Of a DNA stretch of 64,000 nucleotides, positions 37,580-45,506 are shown in pieces; position 1 is the stretch's first letter; every line of letters starts with the position of its first letter. The stretch comes from JAGNRR01 sp965230665 (GTDB taxonomy: Bacteria > Bacteroidota > Bacteroidia > Chitinophagales > Chitinophagaceae). A model generated the notes under the pieces. The model was given only the letters and a program-made list of their open reading frames with translations, had not been told where the DNA came from and ran no database searches. The DNA is taken from contig CBDDLM010000004.1 in NCBI GenBank assembly GCA_965230665.1, positions 620,001 to 684,000 of the forward strand, written 5' to 3'. A program made the position numbers and the translations under genes.

Positions 37580-38134
37580 ATGAAAGAATAAATATCGGCT
37601 GAACAAAGTCTAGAAATTATCAATAATGCTATATCCAAAACAAAAGAGCAGCTCCAACACCATAGTTTTGGGTTTATATTCTGGGGGTGGCTTGTTGTAC
37701 TTACAAGCTTGGCACACTATACCATAGTGAAAATCCATTACGTTCCTGCCTCATGGCTTATATGGCCGATTTCTATGGGTATAGGTACTATTGTCTCAAT
37801 ATGGCACTACAGAACAAAAGAACGCCATAAAGCTTATAGTACTTATCTAGATACCCATTTATCGAACCTATGGCAAACTATTTTTATTGGATTTATACTG
37901 GGTTTCTTTATTTGTTATAAATGTAGAATACCACCTACTCCCATCATGCTTACCATTTGCGGTATAGGTACTATGGCATCTGGTAGGGACATGAAATACA
38001 AACCCTTGATATACGGAGGTTTCAGTTTTTTTGTGTTTGCCGCAGCCTCCCTTTACATACCCGGTGCAGAAAATTTGTTGATAAATGCTGTTTCAATTTT
38101 AGTTGGCTACCTCATTCCGGGACACTTACTATAA
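37580..38134 (+). pseudogene. Polytopic membrane protein gene with early stop, 3' end at prophage junction
   Basis: From ATG 37580 the codons read M-K-E-stop, then continue in frame with ISAEQSLEIINNAISKTKEQ and about five membrane segments (FGFIFWGWLVVLTSLAHY, IWPISMGIGTIVSIW, IFIGFILGFFICYK, IMLTICGIGTMASG, then a further pair) to GYLIPGHLL-stop at 38134. The family, as I know it from Bacteroidota, starts M-x-E-E-I-S and continues a few residues beyond the GYLIPG motif. A single G-to-T change in a GAA codon explains the early TAA (37589-37591). The 3' end falls exactly where the prophage repeats begin, so the last codons were probably lost by insertion. Translation from TTG 37709 would give a 141-residue remnant. 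Confidence 0.7.
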
Positions 38135-38143
38135 TCGCAAAAT

Positions 38144-38183
38144 CGAAACGTACCGTTTTTAGCAAACGAAACGTACCGTTTTT
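38144..38183. repeat. Two 17-bp direct repeats at the prophage end (putative transposase sites)
   Basis: cgaaacgtaccgttttt occurs at 38144-38160 and again at 38167-38183, a 23-bp period (about two helical turns). Each copy contains the near-palindrome aaacg-tac-cgttt. They lie between the host gene end and the methylase stop codon, as expected for the end-binding sites of a Mu-type transposase. Confidence 0.65.
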
Positions 38184-38184
38184 T

Positions 38185-38994
38185 TTAACCTAGTGGATAA
38201 TTGGCTGTAAATACCTCCACTTTCGTCTGAGTTCGCAGTTTTGAACCGGGACGCTTGTTCACGGCGATCTTCATTTCTTTTCTATACTGGTTCCAGCCAT
38301 TCTTTTGGGCCATTTCAGCCAACTCGGTATAATCATAGCTACTAACTAAAAAACGGCCCTTAATCGAACTAAGCGCCTCTATAAGCCCCATGAAGTCCTC
38401 CATGGAATATCCCTTGTAATGACCCTGATCTGATTTGGGGTACGGTGGATCACAATAGAAGAACGCTCCCTCTCGGTCGCGCGACTGTATGATCCTAAGC
38501 GCATCATTACATTCGATTTGAACGGTTTTTAAACGGTCTTTAAAAACAGCTTTGAAGCGCTCCTTAGTGTTGTGAGTTTTCTTTTCGCAGCTGTTCCCTT
38601 TCTTACCGTAGGCCCAACCTCCACATATTTTGGAACTAAAGGACTGATTACATTGAAGCCATAAGGCCCAAGCGCGATCTACTGGAGAGAATAAATGGGG
38701 ATTATTGTAGATAACCGCTGAGTCCGAATGGAGCTTACGACTATGTAAGGTGGCGTGAACCAACTCATACAGCTCGTCGAATCTCGTCTGCATTACTTTA
38801 TAGAAGTTGATGATCTCACCGTTTAAATCGTTGATGATCTCAACCTTGCTTGGTTCCTTCGCCCAGAATACAGCGCCTCCACCTACAAACGGTTCGGCGT
38901 AAAGCTCATGATCTGGGATTAAAGGGAGTATCGTACTTACTAAGTTCTGTTTTCCACCGTAGTACGTTATCGGTGTTTTTAATCTTGGTTTCAT
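38185..38994 (-). CDS. Phage DNA adenine methylase (Dam family)
   Basis: This 269-residue D12-class N6-adenine methyltransferase has the SAM-binding start ITYYGGKQNLVSTILPLIP, EPFVGGGAVFWAKEPS and the catalytic FYCDPPYPKS (DPPY). It is expected to methylate adenine in a short target (GATC is the commonest for this family), protecting phage DNA or altering gene control. It is the last gene before the prophage end, abutting the end repeat, the position occupied by the mom modification gene in Mu. Its leader carries a large nested inverted repeat (39017-39120). Confidence 0.9.
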   Translation of the reverse strand: MKPRLKTPITYYGGKQNLVSTILPLIPDHELYAEPFVGGGAVFWAKEPSKVEIINDLNGEIINFYKVMQTRFDELYELVHATLHSRKLHSDSAVIYNNPHLFSPVDRAWALWLQCNQSFSSKICGGWAYGKKGNSCEKKTHNTKERFKAVFKDRLKTVQIECNDALRIIQSRDREGAFFYCDPPYPKSDQGHYKGYSMEDFMGLIEALSSIKGRFLVSSYDYTELAEMAQKNGWNQYRKEMKIAVNKRPGSKLRTQTKVEVFTANYPLG

Positions 38995-39016
38995 TTTATA
39001 TATCTATTTTTGTTTT

Positions 39017-39120
39017 GTCAATTTCCCATTGTCTATAATTATTAATGCAATGCATATCATATCAAGAGCTTGGCTCTCGACTGGTTGGTGCATTGCATTA
39101 TTTACTTTTGGGAAATTGAC
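39017..39120 (-). promoter_or_regulatory. Nested inverted repeat in the methylase leader
   Basis: An outer 12-bp perfect pair (gtcaatttccca 39017-39028 / tgggaaattgac 39109-39120), an inner 12-bp perfect pair (taatgcaatgca 39043-39054 / tgcattgcatta 39089-39100) and a 5-bp apical hairpin (agagc 39065-39069 / gctct 39073-39077) share one axis. The structure ends 22 nt before the methylase ATG. A separate 7-bp hairpin (39127-39143) lies just after the tail-gene stop, without a U tract. Likely an RNA control element or processing site. Confidence 0.7.
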
Positions 39121-39153
39121 AGTCGGGGGCTTTTTCAAAGCCCAATAGATCAG

Positions 39154-40023
39154 CTAGATAGCATTGAACATTGTATTTAAGTTAAAGAACTTATTGTTGA
39201 ACGATCCTGTTCCTGCATTAGTTGGGGGACTAGCCGGGACTCCTATATAAACCTTACCGTTCGTTTCGATTCGCAGACCAAGCATTTCTTGAGGGAACGA
39301 ATTCAAATTTATCGGAGCCATTAAATAAGTTGTGAATGAAGGTCGATATCCTGAAGGTAAGGTAAACACCTCTTCTGTTGATAAATGAATATCAGGTAAC
39401 GAAAGTAAAGTTGCCCAGTGACTCATATCTAATGCGTTCACCGCAATCAATACATTATCAGAGACAGACTTTTTAAATTTGATAAATGTTGCACTATAAT
39501 TAGCAGCAAAAGGCGGTTCATTTGTAGCTCCAACAGTATGCCAGTCATCTATATTCAAAACATTAGTTCTTATCAAACCAGCCAAGCGAGGTGTCGTATG
39601 TACATTATAAATCATCTGATCAGGTTGTACGGCGGCATTGGTCCATGCAGCCGTTCCAGTAACAATAACATGTGGACTATGTGAAACAGATGTAGCATAG
39701 ATAACAGGATCGTCGACATGATACGAAGTGGCACGTGAGATCACGATATTATAGCTAGGAGGTAAAACAGCATTACCGAGATTATGCTCAGGAAAAATAC
39801 AGATTTCGCCACTTAATAAAACAGCACCCTCTTTAATGATTCTATTACCTCCGACAAAGTCTTCATCTAAACCCCATAGAATACAATTCTGAGGTGCGTT
39901 GCTGGCGTCTACGGCCAGACCTTTGATCCATGCTTCTAATGACTCCTTTACTCCTTCCTGAAGGTGTATCAAGTCATTTAAACTATTCGGGTGGCCGCCG
40001 GTTATTATATCTAAGTACTTCAT
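39154..40023 (-). CDS. Phage tail-tip/fibre protein, unrecognised family
   Basis: This 289-residue protein starts MKYLDIITGGHPNSLNDLIHL, which resembles the N-terminal adaptor segments of fibres that sit on the baseplate. The rest is beta-rich with few charged residues (VLLSGEICIFPEHN, VYIGVPASPP) and ends in a Gly/Asn-rich stretch. Position, directly after the gp48-like tail protein and at the end of the tail operon, suggests a fibre or receptor-binding protein. No enzymatic motif seen. Confidence 0.55.
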   Translation of the reverse strand: MKYLDIITGGHPNSLNDLIHLQEGVKESLEAWIKGLAVDASNAPQNCILWGLDEDFVGGNRIIKEGAVLLSGEICIFPEHNLGNAVLPPSYNIVISRATSYHVDDPVIYATSVSHSPHVIVTGTAAWTNAAVQPDQMIYNVHTTPRLAGLIRTNVLNIDDWHTVGATNEPPFAANYSATFIKFKKSVSDNVLIAVNALDMSHWATLLSLPDIHLSTEEVFTLPSGYRPSFTTYLMAPINLNSFPQEMLGLRIETNGKVYIGVPASPPTNAGTGSFNNKFFNLNTMFNAI

Positions 40024-40029
40024 AATAAA

Positions 40030-40530
40030 TTATATGTTTTGAAATGTTAGTTTGTATCGTTTGCCAGCTGGTCTGAACTTATCCAGAAAAGCCTCGATTT
40101 GTGATTGTGCTGCGTTATGACCTACGGGTATGATCACTTCATAATCGTGCGGAAGGGTTCGCTCTGAAATGTAACGACCGTATTCAGCAGAGTAAGAAGA
40201 TTCGTTTAAAAAATAGGTGAATTGCTGCTTGTGATGCTCACCGATGAATTGATTGTAAGTCTGTGGTAAAGTGTCCCATTGATTGATTACATAACAGCGA
40301 AAAGAACCTATGTCTGGATAGTCAACACGAAGTTTATCCTGTATTACATCGGTCAGGATATTAATGCTTAGTTCGTCTATGTAATCCTGACGTACCTGAG
40401 CGAGCAAACCGAATAAGTCCACGAGTGCAGTTAGTAGCACGCGTAACCATGCTCTTTGTCTTGCCTTTCGACTAAAGGTCTCCAGAAACCAATTAACAAA
40501 CTTATCCCAATCTATATTCAGTGCATTCAT
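40030..40530 (-). CDS. Baseplate/tail protein, gpI/Mu gp48-like by position
   Basis: This 166-residue protein follows the gp47-like gene with a 1-bp overlap and precedes the fibre. The N-terminal RKARQRAWLRVLLTALVDLF and C-terminal AFLDKFRPAGKRYKLTF (the latter seen in YmfQ/gpI proteins that end in a K..KPAG...) support the assignment to the tail protein that joins fibres to the baseplate wedge. Sequence similarity is weak; position carries most of the weight. Confidence 0.55.
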   Translation of the reverse strand: MNALNIDWDKFVNWFLETFSRKARQRAWLRVLLTALVDLFGLLAQVRQDYIDELSINILTDVIQDKLRVDYPDIGSFRCYVINQWDTLPQTYNQFIGEHHKQQFTYFLNESSYSAEYGRYISERTLPHDYEVIIPVGHNAAQSQIEAFLDKFRPAGKRYKLTFQNI

Positions 40531-41270
40531 TATGTATACATATTTAAAGTGATCAAGTCATTGTTACTGGTGTCTTTTCCAATTTCCCAATAACCAGCAT
40601 CTGGAGTGGCCAAGTTTCCGGAGATCAAAGTATAACCAGCACCGATATCAACCTTTAAGTTTTTAACATAGGCGTTTACAACATCTGGAAGATTAAGCAA
40701 CTCATCGACTAGTAAGGTTTTGCTCAGGTCGCTATCAAATTCTAAATCGTCTAGATAATCTTTAATAGCTTGGATAACAGCAGCTTCTACGGTAGCCTGT
40801 ACACCGTTGTATTGAATATCTAATTCAATATCTACTAAGTCGGCCGTCTGACTAATTACATCAATATCCGTACCCGCTACTTTTTTTACTCTTATATATG
40901 TTTTGAGGTTTGTTAGTTCAGCGATTGTAAGTTGATCGGTAACACCCCCAACCTCTTTAGCCACTTTAAGAATAACCTTTGGGCCGTTTTCAATACAGCT
41001 GGCCTTGGCTACTAATAGACCGCCATTGTAGTCTTTAGCTAATGTAACATACCAAGCACATGTGCCAATGCGGTACGATGATGCTAATGTTTTCAACTCT
41101 TCTTTTACAGCTGTAAAGGCATCGTATAAGTACTTGCCTGCTACCGCTACAACATGTTTTTTCTTTTTAAAGACAGCGGTACTACTTGTTGTAGTTATAC
41201 CACTAAGAGCAGGCTGATTTGCCTGTTCATTGTCCATATCCGTGATTATATCTGCTACTGTTTTTCCCAT
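40530..41270 (-). CDS. Baseplate J/Mu gp47-like wedge protein
   Basis: This 246-residue protein has an acidic N-terminus (TVADIITDMDNEQANQP) and a C-terminal half (ATVEAAVIQAIKDYLDDLEF, then LLVDELLNLPDVVNAYVKNL) of the kind found in baseplate J proteins, where a strand/helix repeat builds the wedge. It lies between the LysM-like gene and the gp48-like gene, the usual order gp46-gp47-gp48. It is shorter than many J proteins (about 300-350 residues). Confidence 0.6.
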   Translation of the reverse strand: MGKTVADIITDMDNEQANQPALSGITTTSSTAVFKKKKHVVAVAGKYLYDAFTAVKEELKTLASSYRIGTCAWYVTLAKDYNGGLLVAKASCIENGPKVILKVAKEVGGVTDQLTIAELTNLKTYIRVKKVAGTDIDVISQTADLVDIELDIQYNGVQATVEAAVIQAIKDYLDDLEFDSDLSKTLLVDELLNLPDVVNAYVKNLKVDIGAGYTLISGNLATPDAGYWEIGKDTSNNDLITLNMYT

Positions 41271-41273
41271 TGT

Positions 41274-41513
41274 CTACAAGTTTGGTTCGGCGGTGCCCGG
41301 TATTTTTAAAGGGTTCGATTTATAGTATTTTACGACCTTCTGCTGTTCTCCAGTTATATCAATATCTGGAATTTCTAGCACTGTATTTACAGCCAAATCA
41401 TCTGTCATACTGATATTATTTAATAGGGCGATCTGCATGGCATATTCAACACTACCGAGATATTGAAGTGCTATATCAAAAAGGTTCTGTTGTAATTGTA
41501 CTTTAATCTTCAT
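41274..41513 (-). CDS. Small LysM-like tail protein (gpX type)
   Basis: This 79-residue protein contains a LysM-like fold (NLFDIALQYLGSVEYAMQIA, LLNNISMTDDLAVNTVLEIP). Small LysM proteins (P2 gpX, T4 gp53) link the tail hub to the wedge. It overlaps the gp46/gp25-like gene by 11 bp and precedes the J-like gene by 3 bp. Confidence 0.7.
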   Translation of the reverse strand: MKIKVQLQQNLFDIALQYLGSVEYAMQIALLNNISMTDDLAVNTVLEIPDIDITGEQQKVVKYYKSNPLKIPGTAEPNL

Positions 41514-41814
41514 AGAACGCTTCTGTGTTTATTGTAATGCCACCATTAGGAGTTGTCACGGCTTTCATTCTATTTACTTTCATGCCATCTTGAGAAAACG
41601 CAAGACGTACTTCACGAAGCAAATCTTCTGGCCCTTCGTCGTCAATCTCGTGGAATAAGTCAACCCCAACGATAGGGTTTTGTTTATAGTCTCCTTTCTT
41701 GGCCATGAGCAAACACTTCTGATGTTGCGCTGTGCTTTCGCCAATTACGAAATCGCCGTTTTCAACTTTTAAATCAAAGTCGTCGTCTAGTAATATGTCG
41801 TACACCTTCTTCAT
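41503..41814 (-). CDS. Baseplate wedge protein, Mu gp46/gp25-like
   Basis: This 103-residue protein shows the pattern of the gp46/gp25 group: DFDLKVENGDFVIGEST near the N-terminus, QHQKCLLMAKKGDYKQNPIVG in the middle (the KG.....P..G turn), and LLREVRLAFSQDGM. It is expected to sit in the baseplate next to the sheath. The genes on both sides overlap or abut it, as in other tail operons. Confidence 0.75.
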   Translation of the reverse strand: MKKVYDILLDDDFDLKVENGDFVIGESTAQHQKCLLMAKKGDYKQNPIVGVDLFHEIDDEGPEDLLREVRLAFSQDGMKVNRMKAVTTPNGGITINTEAFYED

Positions 41815-42098
41815 TAAGTAGTTAGTTTTTCAAGACCAAGTTTTGAGAGAACCCAATCAATTACATAATCATCATCAGCTCCCCAGTTTTTCAAATCTGT
41901 ACTTTCCATTTTCAAGTAACCATCAGAAACAATGTTTTCCTCAACATTTACAGATTCTAGGTCTATTGTATCAACTAGCTTATAGTAAAAATCTACACTA
42001 GTTGCATGCAACGGAAACTGCAAAGAGGCAATTGCTATATAATTAGCTTCTCCCTTAGTCTTTATATCTATCCTTTTTATTTTCGTGTATTTTACCAT
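41814..42098 (-). CDS. Small phage protein between fibre and gp46-like genes
   Basis: The frame is open from 42128, but the ATG at 42098 (MVKYTKIKRIDIKTKG, 94 residues) avoids a long overlap with the preceding fibre gene, so I prefer it. The sequence (YIAIASLQFPLHATSVDFYY, then DDDYVIDWVLSKLGLEKL) has no family I recognise. A small wedge-stabilising or fibre-chaperone role is possible from its place. Confidence 0.55.
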   Translation of the reverse strand: MVKYTKIKRIDIKTKGEANYIAIASLQFPLHATSVDFYYKLVDTIDLESVNVEENIVSDGYLKMESTDLKNWGADDDYVIDWVLSKLGLEKLTT

Positions 42099-42108
42099 TG
42101 TCAATATA

Positions 42109-43410
42109 TTATGCATCAGTGATCCCAATAATTATTCCGTCTACAATATTTAGTGTCTTACCATCAATTTCTATCTCTCCGGTATATCCATTATCAGCAT
42201 GAACTTCATTTGCTTTGACCTTTCCGATAATATGCAACTTTTCCGATGGCGATGTTGTTCCTATTCCAACGTTACCGTTAGCCGATACTGTAACCCTGCG
42301 AACGTTATTAGTCCAAATATGATACGGGTGATTACTTACTGTTCTTTGTCCCGTTTCAGAAGAAGAACATTGCAGCCAAATTTCCGGATTACCACTTAAG
42401 TACCCATTAGCAATCTTAACTTTACCAATGGCATAACCTAAAGTATTGGAATTTTTAATTTCGAATGTTGGAATATCAGCATCCATAGTACTTGAGGTAT
42501 TACCATTAACAGAAAATCTTGCACCAACATTTTTGGTAATGTCAAGTGTGTTTTTAATCGCTACCTCTCCTTCATCTGAAATGGTCGGAGCATTACCAGT
42601 ATAATCCTGCAATACCTTCCCAGTCTCACCATGAAATCGAGCTATAGCATGATCATTTGATGAATTTGGACCAGTTACAACACCATCAGGTGCTTCGCCC
42701 TGTTCGCCTTTAAGGCTTAGTAAGTAATCAGCAATCGTCCCTTCATTACCCTGACTAAGCCATACCTCGTAAGATGAAGCTCCATTGCTACCTTTATCGC
42801 CTTTAAGGCTTAGTAAGTAATCAGCAATCGTCCCTTCATTATCTTGACCGAGCCATACCTCGTAAGATGAAGCTCCATTGCTACCTTTCTCACCTTTAAG
42901 GCTTAGTAAATAGTCATCAACCGTTCCTTCATTACCCTTACTAAGCCACACCATGTAAGATGAAGCTCCATTGCTACCTTTCTCACCTTTAAGGCTTAGT
43001 AAATAATCATCGACCGTTCCTTCATTCCCTTCGTTAAGCCATACTTGATATGCCGAGTCGCCAACAACTCCCAAATATTCAAATTCCGTTATGGCCGTTA
43101 GAGCTTCATCATTATCTCCGGAGAATGTTATTTGCGTTTGATTTCTGAATGTGATTCTATTCCCTCTTACGTGTTCAACTAGTAAAGGATTCACCACTAC
43201 TTCGACATCACTATTACCAAATTGCAGAACTGGCCAACCGACCAAGTTTTTGAAATCATCATAGGATATAGATTCTATTCGTAATGGCTTGATAGCACCA
43301 TCACCAACAACGTCGTACAAGGGTACTATGTGAAAATTCAAAAGGTTATACGCGTGCGTAATATTATTAACCTGAACGGGCTGCTTGTTATATAATACGC
43401 TCTTAACCAT
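42109..43410 (-). CDS. Tail fibre-like protein with collagen-type repeats
   Basis: This 433-residue protein has an N-terminal domain (about 1-110), four tandem 31-residue units (YEVWLSQGNEGTIADYLLSL plus KGEKGSNGAS, residues about 112-235), a linker with HAIARFHGETGKVLQDYTG, and a beta-rich C-terminal part containing RVTVSANGNVGIGTTSPSE and KLHIIGKV, the element preceding fibre tips and intramolecular chaperone domains. The GEKGxxG runs suggest a short triple helix. It is probably a trimeric fibre or baseplate spike extension. The repeat DNA is nearly identical between units. Confidence 0.75.
   Translation of the reverse strand: MVKSVLYNKQPVQVNNITHAYNLLNFHIVPLYDVVGDGAIKPLRIESISYDDFKNLVGWPVLQFGNSDVEVVVNPLLVEHVRGNRITFRNQTQITFSGDNDEALTAITEFEYLGVVGDSAYQVWLNEGNEGTVDDYLLSLKGEKGSNGASSYMVWLSKGNEGTVDDYLLSLKGEKGSNGASSYEVWLGQDNEGTIADYLLSLKGDKGSNGASSYEVWLSQGNEGTIADYLLSLKGEQGEAPDGVVTGPNSSNDHAIARFHGETGKVLQDYTGNAPTISDEGEVAIKNTLDITKNVGARFSVNGNTSSTMDADIPTFEIKNSNTLGYAIGKVKIANGYLSGNPEIWLQCSSSETGQRTVSNHPYHIWTNNVRRVTVSANGNVGIGTTSPSEKLHIIGKVKANEVHADNGYTGEIEIDGKTLNIVDGIIIGITDA
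42706..43077 (-). repeat. Four tandem 93-bp units in the fibre gene
   Basis: The sequence gcctttaaggcttag recurs at 42706 and 42799 and as acctttaaggcttag at 42892 and 42985, an exact 93-bp period, with high identity between units. Each unit encodes 31 residues including GEKGSNGAS. Unit number may change by recombination. Confidence 0.9.
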
Positions 43411-43969
43411 GCTTTACTTTTTGATTTGAAATGCCGTTATAAGTTGGAGTACTTAATGTGCCAATCGCAATATTGAGAGCTGCTTGAAAAGCAGAAGGCG
43501 AACCGTTACCGGGTTCGTTGATTGGCGTACTACACACTTGTTTTAGCGCCGTTAAAAATTGGTTGACCTTTTGCAGATCATCTACGAGTTTAGATTCAAT
43601 CAATAGATTACCATGCTGATCTCCGTTCAGCTTAATATTTGTGCTATCAATCTGCATGGTAATACCTCCCACATTACAAAGGACTTTTTTCGCTTTTTGA
43701 ACGGATAAAACAACATACTCCTCTGTTCCTTCTATACTACCAATAAGCACCCAAGTATTATCCTCCGGAACAATGATTAAAGACTCATTAGAACCCGTTT
43801 CAATAGCCTTTAAACGAACATTGTGAACATCCAAATCATCAACGGTACAATCAACAAGGAAATCACTTGAAACGCTCTTTACTAAAGCTGGCTGGATTGC
43901 CTCAATAGCCAAGTCGGGTAATGCAATTTGCTCTATCGCCTCTCTGATATTTTCTTCTTGTTTACCCAC
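43403..43969 (-). CDS. Baseplate spike/puncturing protein, gpV/Mu gp45-like
   Basis: This 188-residue protein has the features of the tail spike: an OB-like start (VKSVSSDFLVDCTVDDLDVH), WVLIGSIEGTEEYVVLSVQK, then a repeat-like beta stretch (ITMQIDSTNIKLNGDQHGN). The position between the hub gene and fibre genes matches gp45. Spike proteins trimerise at the tail tip and pierce the outer membrane. Confidence 0.65.
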   Translation of the reverse strand: MGKQEENIREAIEQIALPDLAIEAIQPALVKSVSSDFLVDCTVDDLDVHNVRLKAIETGSNESLIIVPEDNTWVLIGSIEGTEEYVVLSVQKAKKVLCNVGGITMQIDSTNIKLNGDQHGNLLIESKLVDDLQKVNQFLTALKQVCSTPINEPGNGSPSAFQAALNIAIGTLSTPTYNGISNQKVKHG

Positions 43970-44946
43970 TATGCACTTAATTTTTTACTTATTTCTACCT
44001 CTCGACGCGCGCCGCTCATTCCGTATCTTACATCTGTGCCGGCAATGAAATAACCGCCACCGCGTTTTTTATATCTATTATCCTCTAGGGCCGCTGTGTC
44101 GCCATGTTCTGCAAATGGTTGGAGAAAGGTTACGATTTTTCCTTCGTAGCCCGTAAAACTCAATTTCTTCAGATAGCCTTCAGCAATTGATTTTAATCCG
44201 GACTTATCTGTATTACGAACAATGAACTCTCGCACCTCACCATTAGGATCGCCGGTGGTATAAACCTGTCGGCCGCCGGAGGCTTTGTTCGTTTTGAGAA
44301 CAATCTTAACAGGACGATCTGAAGCCTCTTTATATTTCAATCCGCTTACGTCGATTACGTTCCAGCCAATTCGATACTTTATTGTATTAGATTTAATAAC
44401 CTCTTCGGTACCAACATACAACTCATTGCCATTGATGAAATAAACGGATAGCTTTAGTTTTTTCTTCAGGTGATCCAACACTTTTGTAGCTGGTGCATTT
44501 GAGACACGCAGATTGGTAATATTCATAGAAGGTATTGAGGAGGATAGTTTTACATCGGTACCTTTTACCAATTCCTGACAAAGTGATTTAAGCGATGTTG
44601 ATTTCCAGCTTTTCTTAATTGGCTTTTTCTTCAGCAGATAGCTATAACCTTCACACTCAATTTTGCAAGGTGTAGAGAAATGCACCCGACTAACAAAGCC
44701 TACAAATTCGGTTTTATAATCACCATTATAACCTAGTTTAATAACTACTTTATCGCCCCGGTTGAACTGCTTGGCCGTTTGCTCGCTCACCGTTTGATCA
44801 TCTTCTTTTTTAAGGCGCGATGTGGTAGGGATCATTATATCGGCAACGTCCACATATGAGTGAACACTTTTACGAATACGAATATCATTGACAGCGCTAA
44901 AGCTGAACGTTCCAATGGTGATATGTGCGTTAAGTACGAATGACAT
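43969..44946 (-). CDS. Baseplate hub protein, late-control D/Mu gp44-like
   Basis: This 325-residue protein has the hub-like start FVLNAHITIGTFSFSAVNDI, KVVIKLGYNG (as in gpD/gp27 hubs), EFVGFVSRVHFSTPCKIECE, then the repeated LKSLCQELVKGTDVKL module. Late-control D proteins form the trimeric hub between tail tube and spike. It overlaps the next gene by 1 bp at both ends. Confidence 0.7.
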   Translation of the reverse strand: MSFVLNAHITIGTFSFSAVNDIRIRKSVHSYVDVADIMIPTTSRLKKEDDQTVSEQTAKQFNRGDKVVIKLGYNGDYKTEFVGFVSRVHFSTPCKIECEGYSYLLKKKPIKKSWKSTSLKSLCQELVKGTDVKLSSSIPSMNITNLRVSNAPATKVLDHLKKKLKLSVYFINGNELYVGTEEVIKSNTIKYRIGWNVIDVSGLKYKEASDRPVKIVLKTNKASGGRQVYTTGDPNGEVREFIVRNTDKSGLKSIAEGYLKKLSFTGYEGKIVTFLQPFAEHGDTAALEDNRYKKRGGGYFIAGTDVRYGMSGARREVEISKKLSA

Positions 44947-45506
44947 TATTGTATTTCTAATTCAAATATGGAGTCACTAACAAGGTTTAATTCATAAGGT
45001 TTTATATTCTCTATCCCGGTTACTTCTGGGAAGTTGATATCTGCTATTACTACGCGATCATCTTTAGTTAAGAATAGATCAGTAAGTGCAGATACTATTG
45101 GTTGACTTTTGTTTTGCTCATAGAGTTCCTTGAGGTTAAATACTTGCTCCTCCGGAAACTTGCCTGAGTGGTCAATCAGGAATCCTCTTACATAAATTTT
45201 GTAACTATCTTGATTAATGATTTCGATTACGCTACCCTTGCGCTCGGTAAGTTGAGTTTGTACAATATGCTTTTGACCTTGTACACGTATGATTGGATAT
45301 CCTAAATCCAGATCCCCCAATTTAGCGGGCATAAAATAAGGACGGCCAAGTGCGTCGTCTTTTCTGAATGAGCTACTCCCAAACTTACTAGAGTAATCAT
45401 CTGATTCGTTTTGATCCGTACCAAAATTATACTCTGGTAACGGCTCATTGAATGCCTGTGAATACAACGCACCGATATTAAAACTATATGTTGGTCCACT
45501 ACTCAT
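44946..45506 (-). CDS. DUF6046-type phage baseplate protein
   Basis: This 186-residue protein lies between tape measure and hub. The central part (YPIIRVQGQKHIVQTQLTER, GSVIEIINQDSYKIYVRGFL, IDHSGKFPEEQVFNLKELYE) matches the DUF6046 pattern of Bacteroidota phages. It is likely a baseplate or tail-tip adapter replacing DNA-circularisation protein N (Mu gp43) at this position. Function inferred from order. Confidence 0.65.
   Translation of the reverse strand: MSSGPTYSFNIGALYSQAFNEPLPEYNFGTDQNESDDYSSKFGSSSFRKDDALGRPYFMPAKLGDLDLGYPIIRVQGQKHIVQTQLTERKGSVIEIINQDSYKIYVRGFLIDHSGKFPEEQVFNLKELYEQNKSQPIVSALTDLFLTKDDRVVIADINFPEVTGIENIKPYELNLVSDSIFELEIQ

Noticed and set aside
42706..43077. Possible CRISPR array from regular repeats
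   Set aside because: The 93-bp units are contiguous, coding, and have no spacers or cas genes.
39154..43410. Diversity-generating retroelement, as in some Bacteroidota Mu-like phages
   Set aside because: No reverse transcriptase gene and no template/variable repeat pair with adenine-specific differences is seen in the window.
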